Positions 7,781-16,226 of a DNA stretch of 64,000 nucleotides are shown one piece after another. Within the stretch, counting starts at the first letter, position 1. Every line of letters begins with the position of its first letter. The position numbers and the translations under genes were made by a program. The notes below the pieces were generated by a model, which ran no database searches, was not told where the DNA came from, and saw nothing but the letters and a program-made list of their open reading frames with translations. The stretch spans positions 1,078,454-1,142,453 of the forward strand of contig JADIYY010000001.1 in NCBI GenBank assembly GCA_016705065.1. Direction: 5' to 3'. The DNA comes from Candidatus Aalborgiella aggregata. Its GTDB lineage: Bacteria; Pseudomonadota; Gammaproteobacteria; Burkholderiales; Burkholderiaceae_C.

Positions 7781-7941
7781 AATATTCTTCTTTCTTGTTA
7801 GCGATTCGATTTCAAAGTGCCCTGTCTTTAAACTCTTACTTTTGCAAATTGATATCACAAAAGCTCAAAAATGCACATGGCAAGCACACCTTCTCGCAGA
7901 TCACATAATCCAAAAGAACTGCATCAGCTAGGGTAAATACT

Positions 7942-7962
7942 AGGTGTGGTTGCACTACACCT
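7942..7962. promoter_or_regulatory. Inverted repeat upstream of soxY
   Basis: AGGTGT (7942-7947) and ACACCT (7957-7962) flank nine bases, about 75 bases ahead of the soxY ATG. It may be an operator, for instance of the ArsR-type regulator coded at 12313, or part of a leader hairpin. No second copy was found. Confidence 0.35.
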
Positions 7963-8036
7963 TTAGATATATTCGCGTAGACTCATCAACAAATTTTTAC
8001 GTTTTTTGTTCTTATTGCATTTCTAAGGAGAAACAC

Positions 8037-8492
8037 ATGCAAACTCGTCGCAAGACACTGAAACAAAGCGCAGCATTGGCAGGCTTGCTGGCCACGACTG
8101 GCTTGTTCCCACAATATGCTTTTGCCTACAACAAAGGTTCATTTGAAGCTAAAAACTTAAACGATGCGCTCAAAGCTTTGGGCGCTGGCGCACCGACCGC
8201 CAGCAAAGACGTTGTGATTGGTGGTCCAGATATTGCTGAAAACGGTGCCGTTGTACCTTTGACTGTCAGCTCTACCCTGCCCAATGTGAAACAATTGCTA
8301 TTGGTTGTTGAGAAAAACCCATCCCCATTGGTTGCTGCATTCAATGTGACTCCTGCGGTTGATGCTAACTTCCAAACACGCGCCAAAATGGGGCAAACAT
8401 CTGACGTCTACGCTGTTGCCATCACAACTGACGGCAAAGCACTCTATGCGAAGAAAGAAGTCAAGGTCACCATCGGCGGCTGCGGCGGTTAA
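8037..8492 (+). CDS. soxY: SoxY, sulfur-compound carrier subunit of the Sox system
   Basis: The protein is 151 residues. TRRKTLKQSAALAGLL is a twin-arginine signal, and the C-terminus ends IGGCGG, the swinging arm whose Cys carries thiosulfate-derived intermediates. The start is the ATG at 8037, after AAGGAG; an upstream in-frame start is not needed. SoxYZ is exported folded through Tat and shuttles between SoxAX and SoxB in the periplasm. The gene heads soxYZAX-B and is divergent from tusA. With no soxCD in the window, the sulfane sulfur left on SoxY would have to be removed another way. Confidence 0.95.
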   Translation: MQTRRKTLKQSAALAGLLATTGLFPQYAFAYNKGSFEAKNLNDALKALGAGAPTASKDVVIGGPDIAENGAVVPLTVSSTLPNVKQLLLVVEKNPSPLVAAFNVTPAVDANFQTRAKMGQTSDVYAVAITTDGKALYAKKEVKVTIGGCGG

Positions 8493-8542
8493 TTCACATT
8501 TGAGCAAACAAATTCCATACATTTAGAAATTAGGAGAGAAAA

Positions 8543-8854
8543 ATGGCAGATCCAATGCGCATTCGAGCCGCTGTAGCCAGCGACAAAGCCACCGTACGTG
8601 TTTTGATGAGTCACGAAATGGAAACTGGTCAGCGTAAAGATGCGGCTGGCAAAACAATTCCAGCATGGCACATCACTGAAGTAACAGCCACCCATAACGG
8701 CAAACCTGTATTCGCTGCGGAATGGGGTGGTTCAGTGTCTAAGAACCCATTCTTGCAATTCGTCGTCAAAGGCGCGAAAGCAGGTGATAAATTCAGCGTG
8801 ACATGGAAAGACAACAAGGGCGAGTCGCGTACCGATGAGGCGACAGCAACTTAA
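8543..8854 (+). CDS. soxZ: SoxZ, partner subunit of SoxY
   Basis: The 103-residue protein has no signal peptide; in characterised systems it rides out with SoxY by the Tat route. ADPMRIRA at the start and FVVKGAKAGDKFSVTWKDNK at the end are typical of SoxZ. AGGAGAG precedes the ATG by a normal distance. A hairpin terminator follows 28 bases after the stop, so soxYZ can be made separately from soxA. Confidence 0.95.
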   Translation: MADPMRIRAAVASDKATVRVLMSHEMETGQRKDAAGKTIPAWHITEVTATHNGKPVFAAEWGGSVSKNPFLQFVVKGAKAGDKFSVTWKDNKGESRTDEATAT

Positions 8855-8882
8855 ATACAAGAAGTTCTAAAAAACTTCAAAC

Positions 8883-8926
8883 AAAGGTGAAACGTTCAAA
8901 ACCAATTGAATGCTTCACCTTTTTTA
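8883..8926 (+). terminator. Intrinsic terminator between soxZ and soxA
   Basis: AAAGGTGAA (8883-8891) pairs with TTCACCTTT (8914-8922), with a weaker inner stem (GTTCAA with TTGAA). A run of six T follows the stem. It lies inside the sox gene row, so it is likely a partial terminator that raises soxYZ relative to soxAX. Confidence 0.75.
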
Positions 8927-8951
8927 ATTTCCAATAACAAGAGAACGCAAT

Positions 8952-9755
8952 ATGAAAATGATGAGACAACTATCCTTACTCGCCCTCGTTTGCTTAACAT
9001 CAGTTGGCGCATCTGCACAAAAAACAACTGTACAAAGCATTGAAGAATACCGTGCTTTGTTGGCTGATGGCAACCCTGCTGAATTGTTTGAAGCCAAAGG
9101 CGAAGGCCTGTGGAAGCAAAAACGCGGCCCCAAAAATGCCACACTTGAAAAGTGTGATTTAGGTAAAGGTCCCGGCGTCGTTAAAGGCGTGTTTGTTGAG
9201 TTACCTCGTTATTTTGCGGATACCAATCGCGTGCAAGATTTGGAATCTCGTCTCGTGAGCTGCATGGAAACATTGCAAGGCTTCAATTCTGCAGAAATTA
9301 TCAAAACCGCTTTTGGCAAAGGTGAACAAAACAACATCACTGCACTGGCAACATGGATTGCAGCTGAGTCAAAAGGCATGAAATTCAACTTGCCACAATC
9401 ACACGAAAAAGAAAAAGTTTTCTACGAAGTGGGCAAACGATTGTTTTTCCAACGCGCAGGTGCGCATGACTTTGCATGTGCCACCTGCCATGGCAAAGAC
9501 GATTTGCGTATCCGTTTGCAAGATTTACCTAATCTCACCAAGAACCCAGGCGATGGCATAGGCTTTGCTGCTTGGCCTGCATACCGTGTATCCAACGGTC
9601 AAATGTGGAGCATGCAACTGCGTCTGAACGATTGTTACCGCCAACAACGCTTCCCCTATCCTGGCTTTATCAGTGATGCTACCGTCGCAATTGCTTCCTA
9701 TCTGGGTGTCAATGCCAAGGGCGCGGTTTCTGTAGCACCAGCCATCAAACGTTAA
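8952..9755 (+). CDS. soxA: SoxA, monohaem subunit of the SoxAX L-cysteine S-thiosulfotransferase
   Basis: The 267-residue protein has a signal peptide ending near GASAQ. One haem motif, CATCH, is at residues 176-180, and the catalytic cysteine that becomes a cysteine persulfide is Cys228 in RLNDCYRQQRFPYPGF. The N-terminal domain has Cys68 and Cys104 but no CxxCH, so the second haem of diheme SoxA is absent. With SoxX it joins thiosulfate to the SoxY cysteine in the periplasm. It follows the soxZ terminator and precedes soxX by 29 bases. Confidence 0.95.
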   Translation: MKMMRQLSLLALVCLTSVGASAQKTTVQSIEEYRALLADGNPAELFEAKGEGLWKQKRGPKNATLEKCDLGKGPGVVKGVFVELPRYFADTNRVQDLESRLVSCMETLQGFNSAEIIKTAFGKGEQNNITALATWIAAESKGMKFNLPQSHEKEKVFYEVGKRLFFQRAGAHDFACATCHGKDDLRIRLQDLPNLTKNPGDGIGFAAWPAYRVSNGQMWSMQLRLNDCYRQQRFPYPGFISDATVAIASYLGVNAKGAVSVAPAIKR

Positions 9756-9784
9756 TTAACATATTGACTGATAGGAAATTAATT

Positions 9785-10438
9785 ATGAAGAAAAACATCC
9801 AAAAAACTTTAGGATCTGCAGCTCTCTTGGCATTGCTTTCTGCCTGCTCAACACAACCAAGCTCAGTTGAAATTGACAAACTGACTGCTGAAATTGTTAA
9901 AGCATCTTTCCGTGACCAAGGCATTGTGAAAGCATCTGTATTAAATACTGACGAGGCCAATAAATTGTGCAGCGCAGCTGAGGTTGCTGGTAAGGAACTT
10001 GACGTTAATGTTGCTAAGTCAATAGAAGCTGCCAATCTCAAATTGGTTAAATGGCCAACAGATGGCAAGTTTGTGGGCGATTGGAAAGAAGGCGAGAAAC
10101 TTGCACAAAGCGGTCGCGGTATGACATGGACAGATTTGCCAACAACACTGAATGGTGGTAACTGCTATAACTGCCACCAAATTGACAAAGCGGAAATTTC
10201 ATTTGGCACCATCGGTCCAAGTCTTTACAACTATGGCAAATTACGTCAAGTAAAAGACGTATCAAGTCCAGATTCAAAAGCAGTGATTGAATACACATGG
10301 GGGAAAATCTGGAATTCGCGCGCTTATAACGCTTGTTCCAGCATGCCACGTGCAGGTCACGCTGGCATCATGACTGAGGCACAAGTGAAGCATTTGGTGG
10401 CGCTATTGGTGGATCCCAAGTCACCCGTTAATCAGTAA
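9785..10438 (+). CDS. soxX: SoxX, cytochrome c subunit of SoxAX, lipoprotein-like
   Basis: The 217-residue protein starts at the ATG at 9785, after AGGAAA; a start seven codons earlier is open but less likely. ALLALLSACSTQ with Cys21 is a lipobox, so the protein may be anchored to a membrane, which is not usual for SoxX. The single haem motif CYNCH is at residues 127-131, followed by IGPSLYNYGK. It takes electrons from SoxA when thiosulfate is attached to SoxY. A terminator follows 14 bases after the stop. Confidence 0.9.
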   Translation: MKKNIQKTLGSAALLALLSACSTQPSSVEIDKLTAEIVKASFRDQGIVKASVLNTDEANKLCSAAEVAGKELDVNVAKSIEAANLKLVKWPTDGKFVGDWKEGEKLAQSGRGMTWTDLPTTLNGGNCYNCHQIDKAEISFGTIGPSLYNYGKLRQVKDVSSPDSKAVIEYTWGKIWNSRAYNACSSMPRAGHAGIMTEAQVKHLVALLVDPKSPVNQ

Positions 10439-10452
10439 AGAAACAACATCCC

Positions 10453-10492
10453 AACCCGGCTATTCCTCCAGCATAGCCGGGTTTTCTTTTTT
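10453..10492 (+). terminator. Intrinsic terminator between soxX and soxB
   Basis: AACCCGGCTAT (10453-10463) pairs perfectly with ATAGCCGGGTT (10473-10483) and a T-rich tail follows. It should strongly reduce read-through into soxB, which begins 26 bases later. Confidence 0.9.
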
Positions 10493-10517
10493 CATATTCA
10501 TCAGTAATAACGAAATC

Positions 10518-12236
10518 ATGAATTTATCACGCCGCGAATTCTCTTCAATTTTGACTGCCGCTGTGGTTGCCGGTTTTCCATTGGGTCGTGAAGCCACTGC
10601 CAAAGAGGCTGACAACTTGTACAACGTGCCCAAAAAAGGCAATGTGCATCTGTTGCACATGACAGATTGCCATGCGCAGCTCTTGCCGATTTATTTTCGC
10701 GAACCCAATATGAACATTGGCGTTGCAGGCATGCGCGGCAATGTGCCACATTTAGTTGGCGAGCACTTGATGAAATATGCGAGCCTCAAGGCTGGTAGCC
10801 CATTGGCGCATGCACATACCTATCTGGATTTTGAACGGTCAGCCAAGCAGTATGGCAAAGTCGGTGGCTTTGCCCACTTGGCAACACTTGTCAAACGACT
10901 CAGAGCCAGCCGGCCCGGCGCTTTGTTGCTGGATGGCGGCGATACTTGGCAAGGCAGTGCGACCAGTTTATGGACCAATGCACAAGATATGGTGGATGCG
11001 TGTAAAGCTCTTGGTGTCAATGTGATGACTGCTCACTGGGAATTCACATTTGGTGAAGACCGTGTCAAAGAAATTATCGCCAAAGACTTTGCTAACAAAA
11101 TTGAATTTGTTGCACAAAATGTCAAAACCAAGGATTTTGAGGACCCCGTATTCAAGCCCTTTGTTTTGAAAGAAATGAACGGGGTTACGGTTGCCATTGT
11201 TGGCCAAGCATTCCCCTATACGCCCATTGCCAATCCGAGCTGGCAGGTACCAAACTGGACATTTGGCATTCAAGATGAGCAGATGCAAAAATATGTGAAT
11301 GAAGCTCGCGCCAAAGGCGCACAAGCGGTGGTCGTCATTTCACACAACGGCATGGATGTTGATTTGAAATTGGCATCGCGAGTAACAGGTATCGATGCCA
11401 TTTTGGGTGGCCACACCCACGATGGTGTGCCTATTCCAACCATGGTTAAAAATGCAGGCGGTCAAACTTTGGTTACCAATGCGGGCAGTAATGGTAAATT
11501 TTTAGGTGTTTTGGATTTGGATGTACGCGACAAAAAAGTTGTTGGTGTTCACTATAAATTACTGCCCGTTTTCGCTAATTATTTGCCGGCAGATAAAGAC
11601 ATGTCTGCACTGATTGACAAAATTCGCGCGCCCTACCTCGGTAAATTAACCGAGAAGCTGGCGGTAACGGAAGGCGTTTTGTATCGCCGAGGTAACTTCA
11701 ATGGCACATTTGATCAACTGATCACGGATGCACTCATTAATGTTCGCGGTGCAGATATCGCCTTTTCACCAGGTTTCCGTTGGGGAACATCATTATTGTC
11801 AGGCCAAGCGATTACACGTGAACATGTGATGGACCAAACCGCCATCACCTACCCGTGGACGACTTTGACCAATATGACCGGTGAAACCATTAAAACCATC
11901 TTAGAAGACGTATGTGATAACTTGTTTAATCCAGATCCATACTACCAACAAGGTGGCGATATGGTGCGTACAGGTGGCATGACCTACACTTGCGACCCTT
12001 CAGCCAAAGCTGGCTCGCGCATCAGTGATATGCGTTTAGGTGGCAACTTAATTGAAGCCTCCAAAACCTACAAAGTTGCTGGTTGGGCACCAGTCGCAGA
12101 AGCCAGTAAAAACGCTGGACCACCAATTTGGGAAATCGTTGAGACCTATCTCAAGGATAAAAAAGTCATTAGTCCAATTAAGTTATACAATCCAAAATTG
12201 CTTAATATGGACGGCAACCCTGGTTACGCACTTTAG
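10518..12236 (+). CDS. soxB: SoxB, dimanganese sulfate thiol hydrolase
   Basis: The 572-residue protein is of normal family length. LSRREFSSILTAAVVAG is a twin-arginine-type signal. Metal-binding motifs of the 5'-nucleotidase superfamily are present: HMTDCHAQ near residue 50, GGDTWQGS near 140, and GGHTHDG near 296. SoxB hydrolyses the terminal sulfonate from the SoxY adduct to sulfate in the periplasm. It follows a terminator, so it may depend on partial read-through or on its own promoter. Confidence 0.96.
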   Translation: MNLSRREFSSILTAAVVAGFPLGREATAKEADNLYNVPKKGNVHLLHMTDCHAQLLPIYFREPNMNIGVAGMRGNVPHLVGEHLMKYASLKAGSPLAHAHTYLDFERSAKQYGKVGGFAHLATLVKRLRASRPGALLLDGGDTWQGSATSLWTNAQDMVDACKALGVNVMTAHWEFTFGEDRVKEIIAKDFANKIEFVAQNVKTKDFEDPVFKPFVLKEMNGVTVAIVGQAFPYTPIANPSWQVPNWTFGIQDEQMQKYVNEARAKGAQAVVVISHNGMDVDLKLASRVTGIDAILGGHTHDGVPIPTMVKNAGGQTLVTNAGSNGKFLGVLDLDVRDKKVVGVHYKLLPVFANYLPADKDMSALIDKIRAPYLGKLTEKLAVTEGVLYRRGNFNGTFDQLITDALINVRGADIAFSPGFRWGTSLLSGQAITREHVMDQTAITYPWTTLTNMTGETIKTILEDVCDNLFNPDPYYQQGGDMVRTGGMTYTCDPSAKAGSRISDMRLGGNLIEASKTYKVAGWAPVAEASKNAGPPIWEIVETYLKDKKVISPIKLYNPKLLNMDGNPGYAL

Positions 12237-12312
12237 TAGGAACAAATCTTGCAGTTAACTAAACCAAAGTGCGAATAAGTCATACATCTATCAGTAAACG
12301 GTAACAATATCA

Positions 12313-12657
12313 ATGACATTTCAGGCAATTCAACCGCAAAGCCAAGAGCTTGAACATCAGATGTTCGACATGGCGGCTGAACTGTTCCAAGTGATGTCTG
12401 CCCCCATGCGATTGCGCATCATTAACGCTTTATGCGACGGTGAAAAGCATGTCAGTTATTTGCTCAGTAAGATTGATACCACACAGCCCAATATGTCTCA
12501 GCATTTAACAACTTTGTACCATGCAGGCATTGTCGGTAAACGCAGAGATGGGGTTCATATTTATTATCGAGTGGTTGACAATCGCGTTGCATCATTGTGT
12601 CGTGCAGTTTGTGCGAATATTCAAACTGATGCCGACTATGTCGATTACCAAATATAA
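12313..12657 (+). CDS. ArsR/SmtB-family regulator, probable sulfur-responsive repressor
   Basis: The 114-residue protein has the winged-helix core of the family: HVSYLLSKIDTTQPNMSQHL is the recognition region and RRDGVHIYYRV the wing. Cys41 (NALCDGE) and Cys96/Cys100 near the C-terminus match the place of the reactive cysteines in BigR/SqrR/SoxR-type regulators, which sense persulfide by forming a di- or polysulfide bridge. The CxC metal site of ArsR is absent. Its place between soxB and the FCSD genes suggests it represses this cluster until sulfide or thiosulfate is present. Confidence 0.8.
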   Translation: MTFQAIQPQSQELEHQMFDMAAELFQVMSAPMRLRIINALCDGEKHVSYLLSKIDTTQPNMSQHLTTLYHAGIVGKRRDGVHIYYRVVDNRVASLCRAVCANIQTDADYVDYQI

Positions 12658-12826
12658 GTATTCCGCCGAATATCACTTGTTCAATTGAAACGTTTCTAAG
12701 GGTTTATCCTCTATAGAAATTCATTGAATAACCTTACGATTCAAACGTATAAGTGATAACGCATAAATGAATATTTAACCCAATTTTTGTCAGTGTGTAA
12801 GTAGTATTAATAACATGGGAGACCGT

Positions 12827-13132
12827 ATGAAAAATCGAATGAAGTTAGCGATAGGGACAGCTTTGGCAGCTGCAAGTATGCTTGCCAGCGCACAAGATGC
12901 CTTGCAAGTGCGTAGCTGGGCAGCGGCATGTGCTTCTTGTCATGGCACAGTCGGCATTGCAGTAGATGGTGGCGAATCCATTGCCGGTATCCCTAAGGAT
13001 CGATTCCTCAAACGCATGCAAGATTACAAATCAGGCGCTAAGTCAGCAACCATCATGCACCAAATTGCAAAAGGTTACTCAGACAAAGAACTCGAACAAC
13101 TCGCTGGTTACTTCGCAGCATTGAAAAACTAA
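12827..13132 (+). CDS. Monohaem cytochrome c, likely electron acceptor subunit for the FCSD flavoprotein
   Basis: The 101-residue protein has a signal peptide ending near LASAQ and one haem motif, CASCH, at residues 35-39; KSGAKSATIMHQIAKGYSDKELEQLAGYFA is the usual class I C-terminal helix with a Met before it. I take the ATG at 12827 because GGGAGA lies before it. It ends ten bases before the flavoprotein gene, so it is probably the cytochrome subunit (FccA/SoxE type) that takes electrons from sulfide oxidation. Confidence 0.85.
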   Translation: MKNRMKLAIGTALAAASMLASAQDALQVRSWAAACASCHGTVGIAVDGGESIAGIPKDRFLKRMQDYKSGAKSATIMHQIAKGYSDKELEQLAGYFAALKN

Positions 13133-13142
13133 AGGAGCACAC

Positions 13143-14426
13143 ATGAAACGTCGTCAAATTATTCAAACCTTAGGTGCTGGCTCTGCTTTAGGTGCATTAG
13201 GTATGTTCTCAGGTTGCGCCAGTACTGGTGGCTCTGGAGGTGCAAAAGTTGTAGTTGTTGGTGGTGGTTTTGGTGGTGCAGCAGCAGCAAAATATGTGCG
13301 CATGTGGTCAGACTATGGCATTCAAGTCACTTTAGTAGAACCTAACGCAGCATTTGTTTCTTGTCCCATTTCTAACCTCGTTCTAAATGGCAAGAGCTCG
13401 ATGACCGACATCACTGTGCCATATTCAAATTTAGTGAGCAAGCATGGTGTAAATGTTGTGCATGATATGGTCACCAGTATCGACGCAGAAAAACGCGTAG
13501 TGAAACTCGCAAAGGGTGGCGAATTGGCGTATGACCGCTTAATCTTGTCTCCTGGCGTCGACTTCATGTGGGAAACTCTACCAGGTATGGCAGCAGCAGG
13601 CGCTAAAGACAATATTCTGCACGCTTGGAAAGCTGGCCCACAAACATTAGCTTTGCGCAAACAACTCGAAGCAATGCCAGATGGTGGTGTCTTTGCAATG
13701 TCAATTCCGCCAGCACCATACCGCTGCCCTCCTGGCCCATATGAACGCGCTTGTCTTGTAGCGGATTACTTCAAAAAGGCAAAGCCAAAGAGCAAAGTGC
13801 TGATTTTGGATGGCAATGATGATGTTCAATCCAAAAAAGGCTTGTTCATGAAAGCATGGTCAGACCGTTATAAAGGCATTATTGAATACCGTCCAAAACA
13901 TGTTTTAACTGACGTAGATGCTGCAACCAAAACTTTGAAATTTGAGTTCAACGACCCAATCAAAGCCAATGTTTTGAATGTCATTCCGCAAATGCGAGCA
14001 GGCGATATTGCCGTTAAATCTGGGCTTGCGACTGCAAACAAACGTTGGTGCGAAGTTGACTTCTTGACGCATGAATCCAAAGCCGCAAAAAATGTTCATG
14101 TATTGGGTGATTCAATCCAAATAGCACCTGCAATGCCTAAATCAGGTCAAATGGCAAATCAACATGCAAAAACTTGTGCGGCAGCAGTTGTGTCATTGCT
14201 CACAGGTAAAGCAGTGGCGACGATGCCAATTTATCTCAACGCATGTTATAGTTTTGTCAGCGCTGACGAAGCGGTACATGTGACCAGTGTGCATCGCTAT
14301 GATGCTGAAAAGAAAACCATGCTAACAGTCCCCGGATCAGGTGGCGTATCCAGTGTTGCCAGTGCTGAAGAAGGTCGCTATGCATGGGCTTGGGCTAAAG
14401 GCATTTGGGCTGAAAGCTTGGCTTAA
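13143..14426 (+). CDS. fccB: Flavocytochrome c sulfide dehydrogenase, flavoprotein subunit
   Basis: The 427-residue protein has a twin-arginine-type start (KRRQIIQTLGAGSALGAL) and a lipobox-like FSGC. VVVVGGGFGG near residue 36 binds FAD. FVSCPISNLV (Cys74) and the pair RCPPGPYERA (about Cys194) and NACYSFVS (about Cys367) match the conserved and redox-active cysteines of FCSD. It oxidises sulfide in the periplasm to sulfur or polysulfide and passes electrons to the cytochrome coded just upstream. Confidence 0.93.
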   Translation: MKRRQIIQTLGAGSALGALGMFSGCASTGGSGGAKVVVVGGGFGGAAAAKYVRMWSDYGIQVTLVEPNAAFVSCPISNLVLNGKSSMTDITVPYSNLVSKHGVNVVHDMVTSIDAEKRVVKLAKGGELAYDRLILSPGVDFMWETLPGMAAAGAKDNILHAWKAGPQTLALRKQLEAMPDGGVFAMSIPPAPYRCPPGPYERACLVADYFKKAKPKSKVLILDGNDDVQSKKGLFMKAWSDRYKGIIEYRPKHVLTDVDAATKTLKFEFNDPIKANVLNVIPQMRAGDIAVKSGLATANKRWCEVDFLTHESKAAKNVHVLGDSIQIAPAMPKSGQMANQHAKTCAAAVVSLLTGKAVATMPIYLNACYSFVSADEAVHVTSVHRYDAEKKTMLTVPGSGGVSSVASAEEGRYAWAWAKGIWAESLA

Positions 14427-14453
14427 TTAGAGTTTTCTGATTAACTTACTTTC

Positions 14454-14491
14454 ACGCCGTCAACCCTTTTTGGGTGACGGCGTTTCTGTTT
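14454..14491 (+). terminator. Intrinsic terminator after fccB
   Basis: ACGCCGTCAACCC (14454-14466) pairs with GGGT and TGACGGCGT to about 14484, with a T loop and a T-rich tail. One mismatched base near the loop does not disturb the long stem. It ends the soxB/FCSD transcript. Confidence 0.85.
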
Positions 14492-14553
14492 TCGTTTGTT
14501 TGAAATAGAATTAAACAATTAATGGAAGTTAGCTTGCGCCATTCAATATCAAT

Positions 14554-15030
14554 ATGTTAAACAAACTGATTAATCGAAGACGTTTCGTTGAAGCAACTGG
14601 CTTAATAACTGTTACCCAGTTAGCCAGTGCCGCACCTAAAACTTTGCCAACAACAACTTCATTGGCAAACTCATTGGCAGCAGCGCTTCAAGCGAAAAAA
14701 GCGCTGATTGTCATGGTAAGTTTAGACGGATGCCCATTTTGCAAAATTTCTCGAGAGCATTATTTGATACCTTTGCGTGAGCAACAGAACATAGCAATTG
14801 TTCAAGTCAATATGCGTTCGAGAGAAAAAATCAAAGATTTTAAAAGTGCCGATACGACACATGATCAGTTGATACGCTCATGGGGCATCAAAGTAGCACC
14901 AACAGTACTCTTCTTTGGACAAAATGGTATTGAGCTTGCGGATAGACTTTCAGGAGCTTATATACCCGACTTCTACGGCACTTATTTGGATGAAAGAATA
15001 CAAAGAGCCAATTCACAAATCATTATTTAA
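14554..15030 (+). CDS. Periplasmic thioredoxin-like protein
   Basis: The 158-residue protein has RRRFVEATGLITVTQLASAA at its start, a twin-arginine-like export signal, then a thioredoxin fold with DGCPFCKISREHY (Cys60 and Cys63) and the cis-proline VAPTVLFF near residue 113. Thioredoxins of this type (SoxS or SoxW) keep SoxY or other Sox thiols reduced. It is closer to SoxS/SoxW than to DsbA in size, but which one is not certain. It lies after the fccB terminator. Confidence 0.75.
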   Translation: MLNKLINRRRFVEATGLITVTQLASAAPKTLPTTTSLANSLAAALQAKKALIVMVSLDGCPFCKISREHYLIPLREQQNIAIVQVNMRSREKIKDFKSADTTHDQLIRSWGIKVAPTVLFFGQNGIELADRLSGAYIPDFYGTYLDERIQRANSQIII

Positions 15031-15206
15031 ACCTAATGCACATATCAACAAAAATGTATTCAAAACAAGGGATTACCCTGATGAGTCGATGAGCGGTATT
15101 TTCTATAATCAAACGCTTATATATACTGTGGAATAAATTTTTGCTGACTAACGTCTGTTCCAAATTTCTTAACCAATAAACTATCAATTACCGTAAGGAC
15201 TTTTAC

Positions 15207-15557
15207 ATGAAAATTAATCTTCAATCATCTCTTTCTATCGCAACTTTGGCCATTGGTTTATGTGGCATTTTGACTAATGCCAGTGCACAAGCAGTTGATG
15301 TCGCGGCAGCTGAGGCCCAACTCAAAGACAGCAAATGCACCAAATGCCATGCTGTTTCCAGCAAAAAAGATGGTCCATCTATGAAAGAAATTGCAGCGAA
15401 GTACAAGGGCAAAGCCGACGCTGAGGCAAAATTAATCAAGCATATTACAACTGGACCAAAAGTTAAAGTTGACGGCTTTGAAGAAGAGCACGCGATCATC
15501 AAAACAAAAGACACTGCTGCCATTAAAAACGTCGTCGCATACTTTTTGACTCGTTAA
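15207..15557 (+). CDS. Class I cytochrome c
   Basis: The 116-residue protein has a signal peptide ending in NASAQ and a single CTKCH haem motif at residues 44-48, then KDGPSMKEIAAKYKGKADAE, typical of small c551/c552-like cytochromes. The usual axial Met near the C-terminus is not obvious: the corresponding stretch is HAIIKTKDTAAIKNVVAYF. It likely carries electrons from Sox or FCSD to a terminal oxidase or to the NapC/NirT protein that follows 40 bases later. Confidence 0.85.
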   Translation: MKINLQSSLSIATLAIGLCGILTNASAQAVDVAAAEAQLKDSKCTKCHAVSSKKDGPSMKEIAAKYKGKADAEAKLIKHITTGPKVKVDGFEEEHAIIKTKDTAAIKNVVAYFLTR

Positions 15558-15597
15558 TAGAGTCTAAATTAAGCAACTGTTGTAATTAGGCATCTGC

Positions 15598-16185
15598 ATG
15601 AAAACCATTTTCCAAATCGTATTCAAAAACTGGAAAACAACTTTGGCAGCTTTGTCTGCTTTGTTCGTTTTTTCATTAACGGTTGGAATCGGCGGTGCCT
15701 ATTTGGTGGGATGGACAGGCAAAGAAGAGTTTTGTATCAGTTGTCATAATATGACATATAACTACAACGAGTACAAAGGTACCATCCACGATACTAATCG
15801 TACTGGTGTACGTGCCACTTGCAGTAATTGCCACACCCCACATGAGCCTGGCCCATTGATGTTGGCAAAATTAAAAGCCAGCAAAGATATTTTCTACACA
15901 TTCGTTTGGCCGACTATTGATACCAAAGAAAAGTTTGAAGCGAAGCGTGCGGAAATGGCGCATACCGTTTGGAAAGGTATGATGGAGAGTGACTCAGCCA
16001 CTTGCAGAAGCTGCCATGTAGCAGACAAGATGAGTCCTGAGTTACAGTCTGTTAAAGCCCAAGCACGACATGCTAAAGCTAAAACAGAAGGGAAAACTTG
16101 CATCGAATGTCATTTTGCAATTGCACACAAAGAACCCGAAGGCCCTGGCCCAACTGAGCTTTTTAAGAAGCCTGAAACAAAATAA
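15598..16185 (+). CDS. Membrane-anchored NapC/NirT-family tetrahaem cytochrome
   Basis: The 195-residue protein has one N-terminal membrane helix (TLAALSALFVFSLTVGIGG) and four haem motifs: CISCH 46-50, CSNCH 75-79, CRSCH 136-140 and CIECH 168-172. NapC/NirT proteins exchange electrons with the quinone pool and periplasmic partners. Beside cytochromes of sulfur oxidation it could move electrons from them to quinone or from quinone to a reductase; no nitrate or nitrite reductase gene lies nearby. Confidence 0.9.
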   Translation: MKTIFQIVFKNWKTTLAALSALFVFSLTVGIGGAYLVGWTGKEEFCISCHNMTYNYNEYKGTIHDTNRTGVRATCSNCHTPHEPGPLMLAKLKASKDIFYTFVWPTIDTKEKFEAKRAEMAHTVWKGMMESDSATCRSCHVADKMSPELQSVKAQARHAKAKTEGKTCIECHFAIAHKEPEGPGPTELFKKPETK

Positions 16186-16226
16186 CTTGCAGTCAGTTTA
16201 TTTATAAAACTGGTAATTGCAACTGT

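Larger units (their letters stand above)
7483..8036. promoter_or_regulatory. Divergent control region between tusA and soxY
   Basis: This gene-free stretch of 554 bases separates the two sulfur blocks and must hold both promoters. It contains one copy of the dispersed 50-bp element and a short inverted repeat close to soxY. I see no clean paired -35/-10 set. The intervening sequence is AT-rich and carries no supported gene. Confidence 0.6.
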
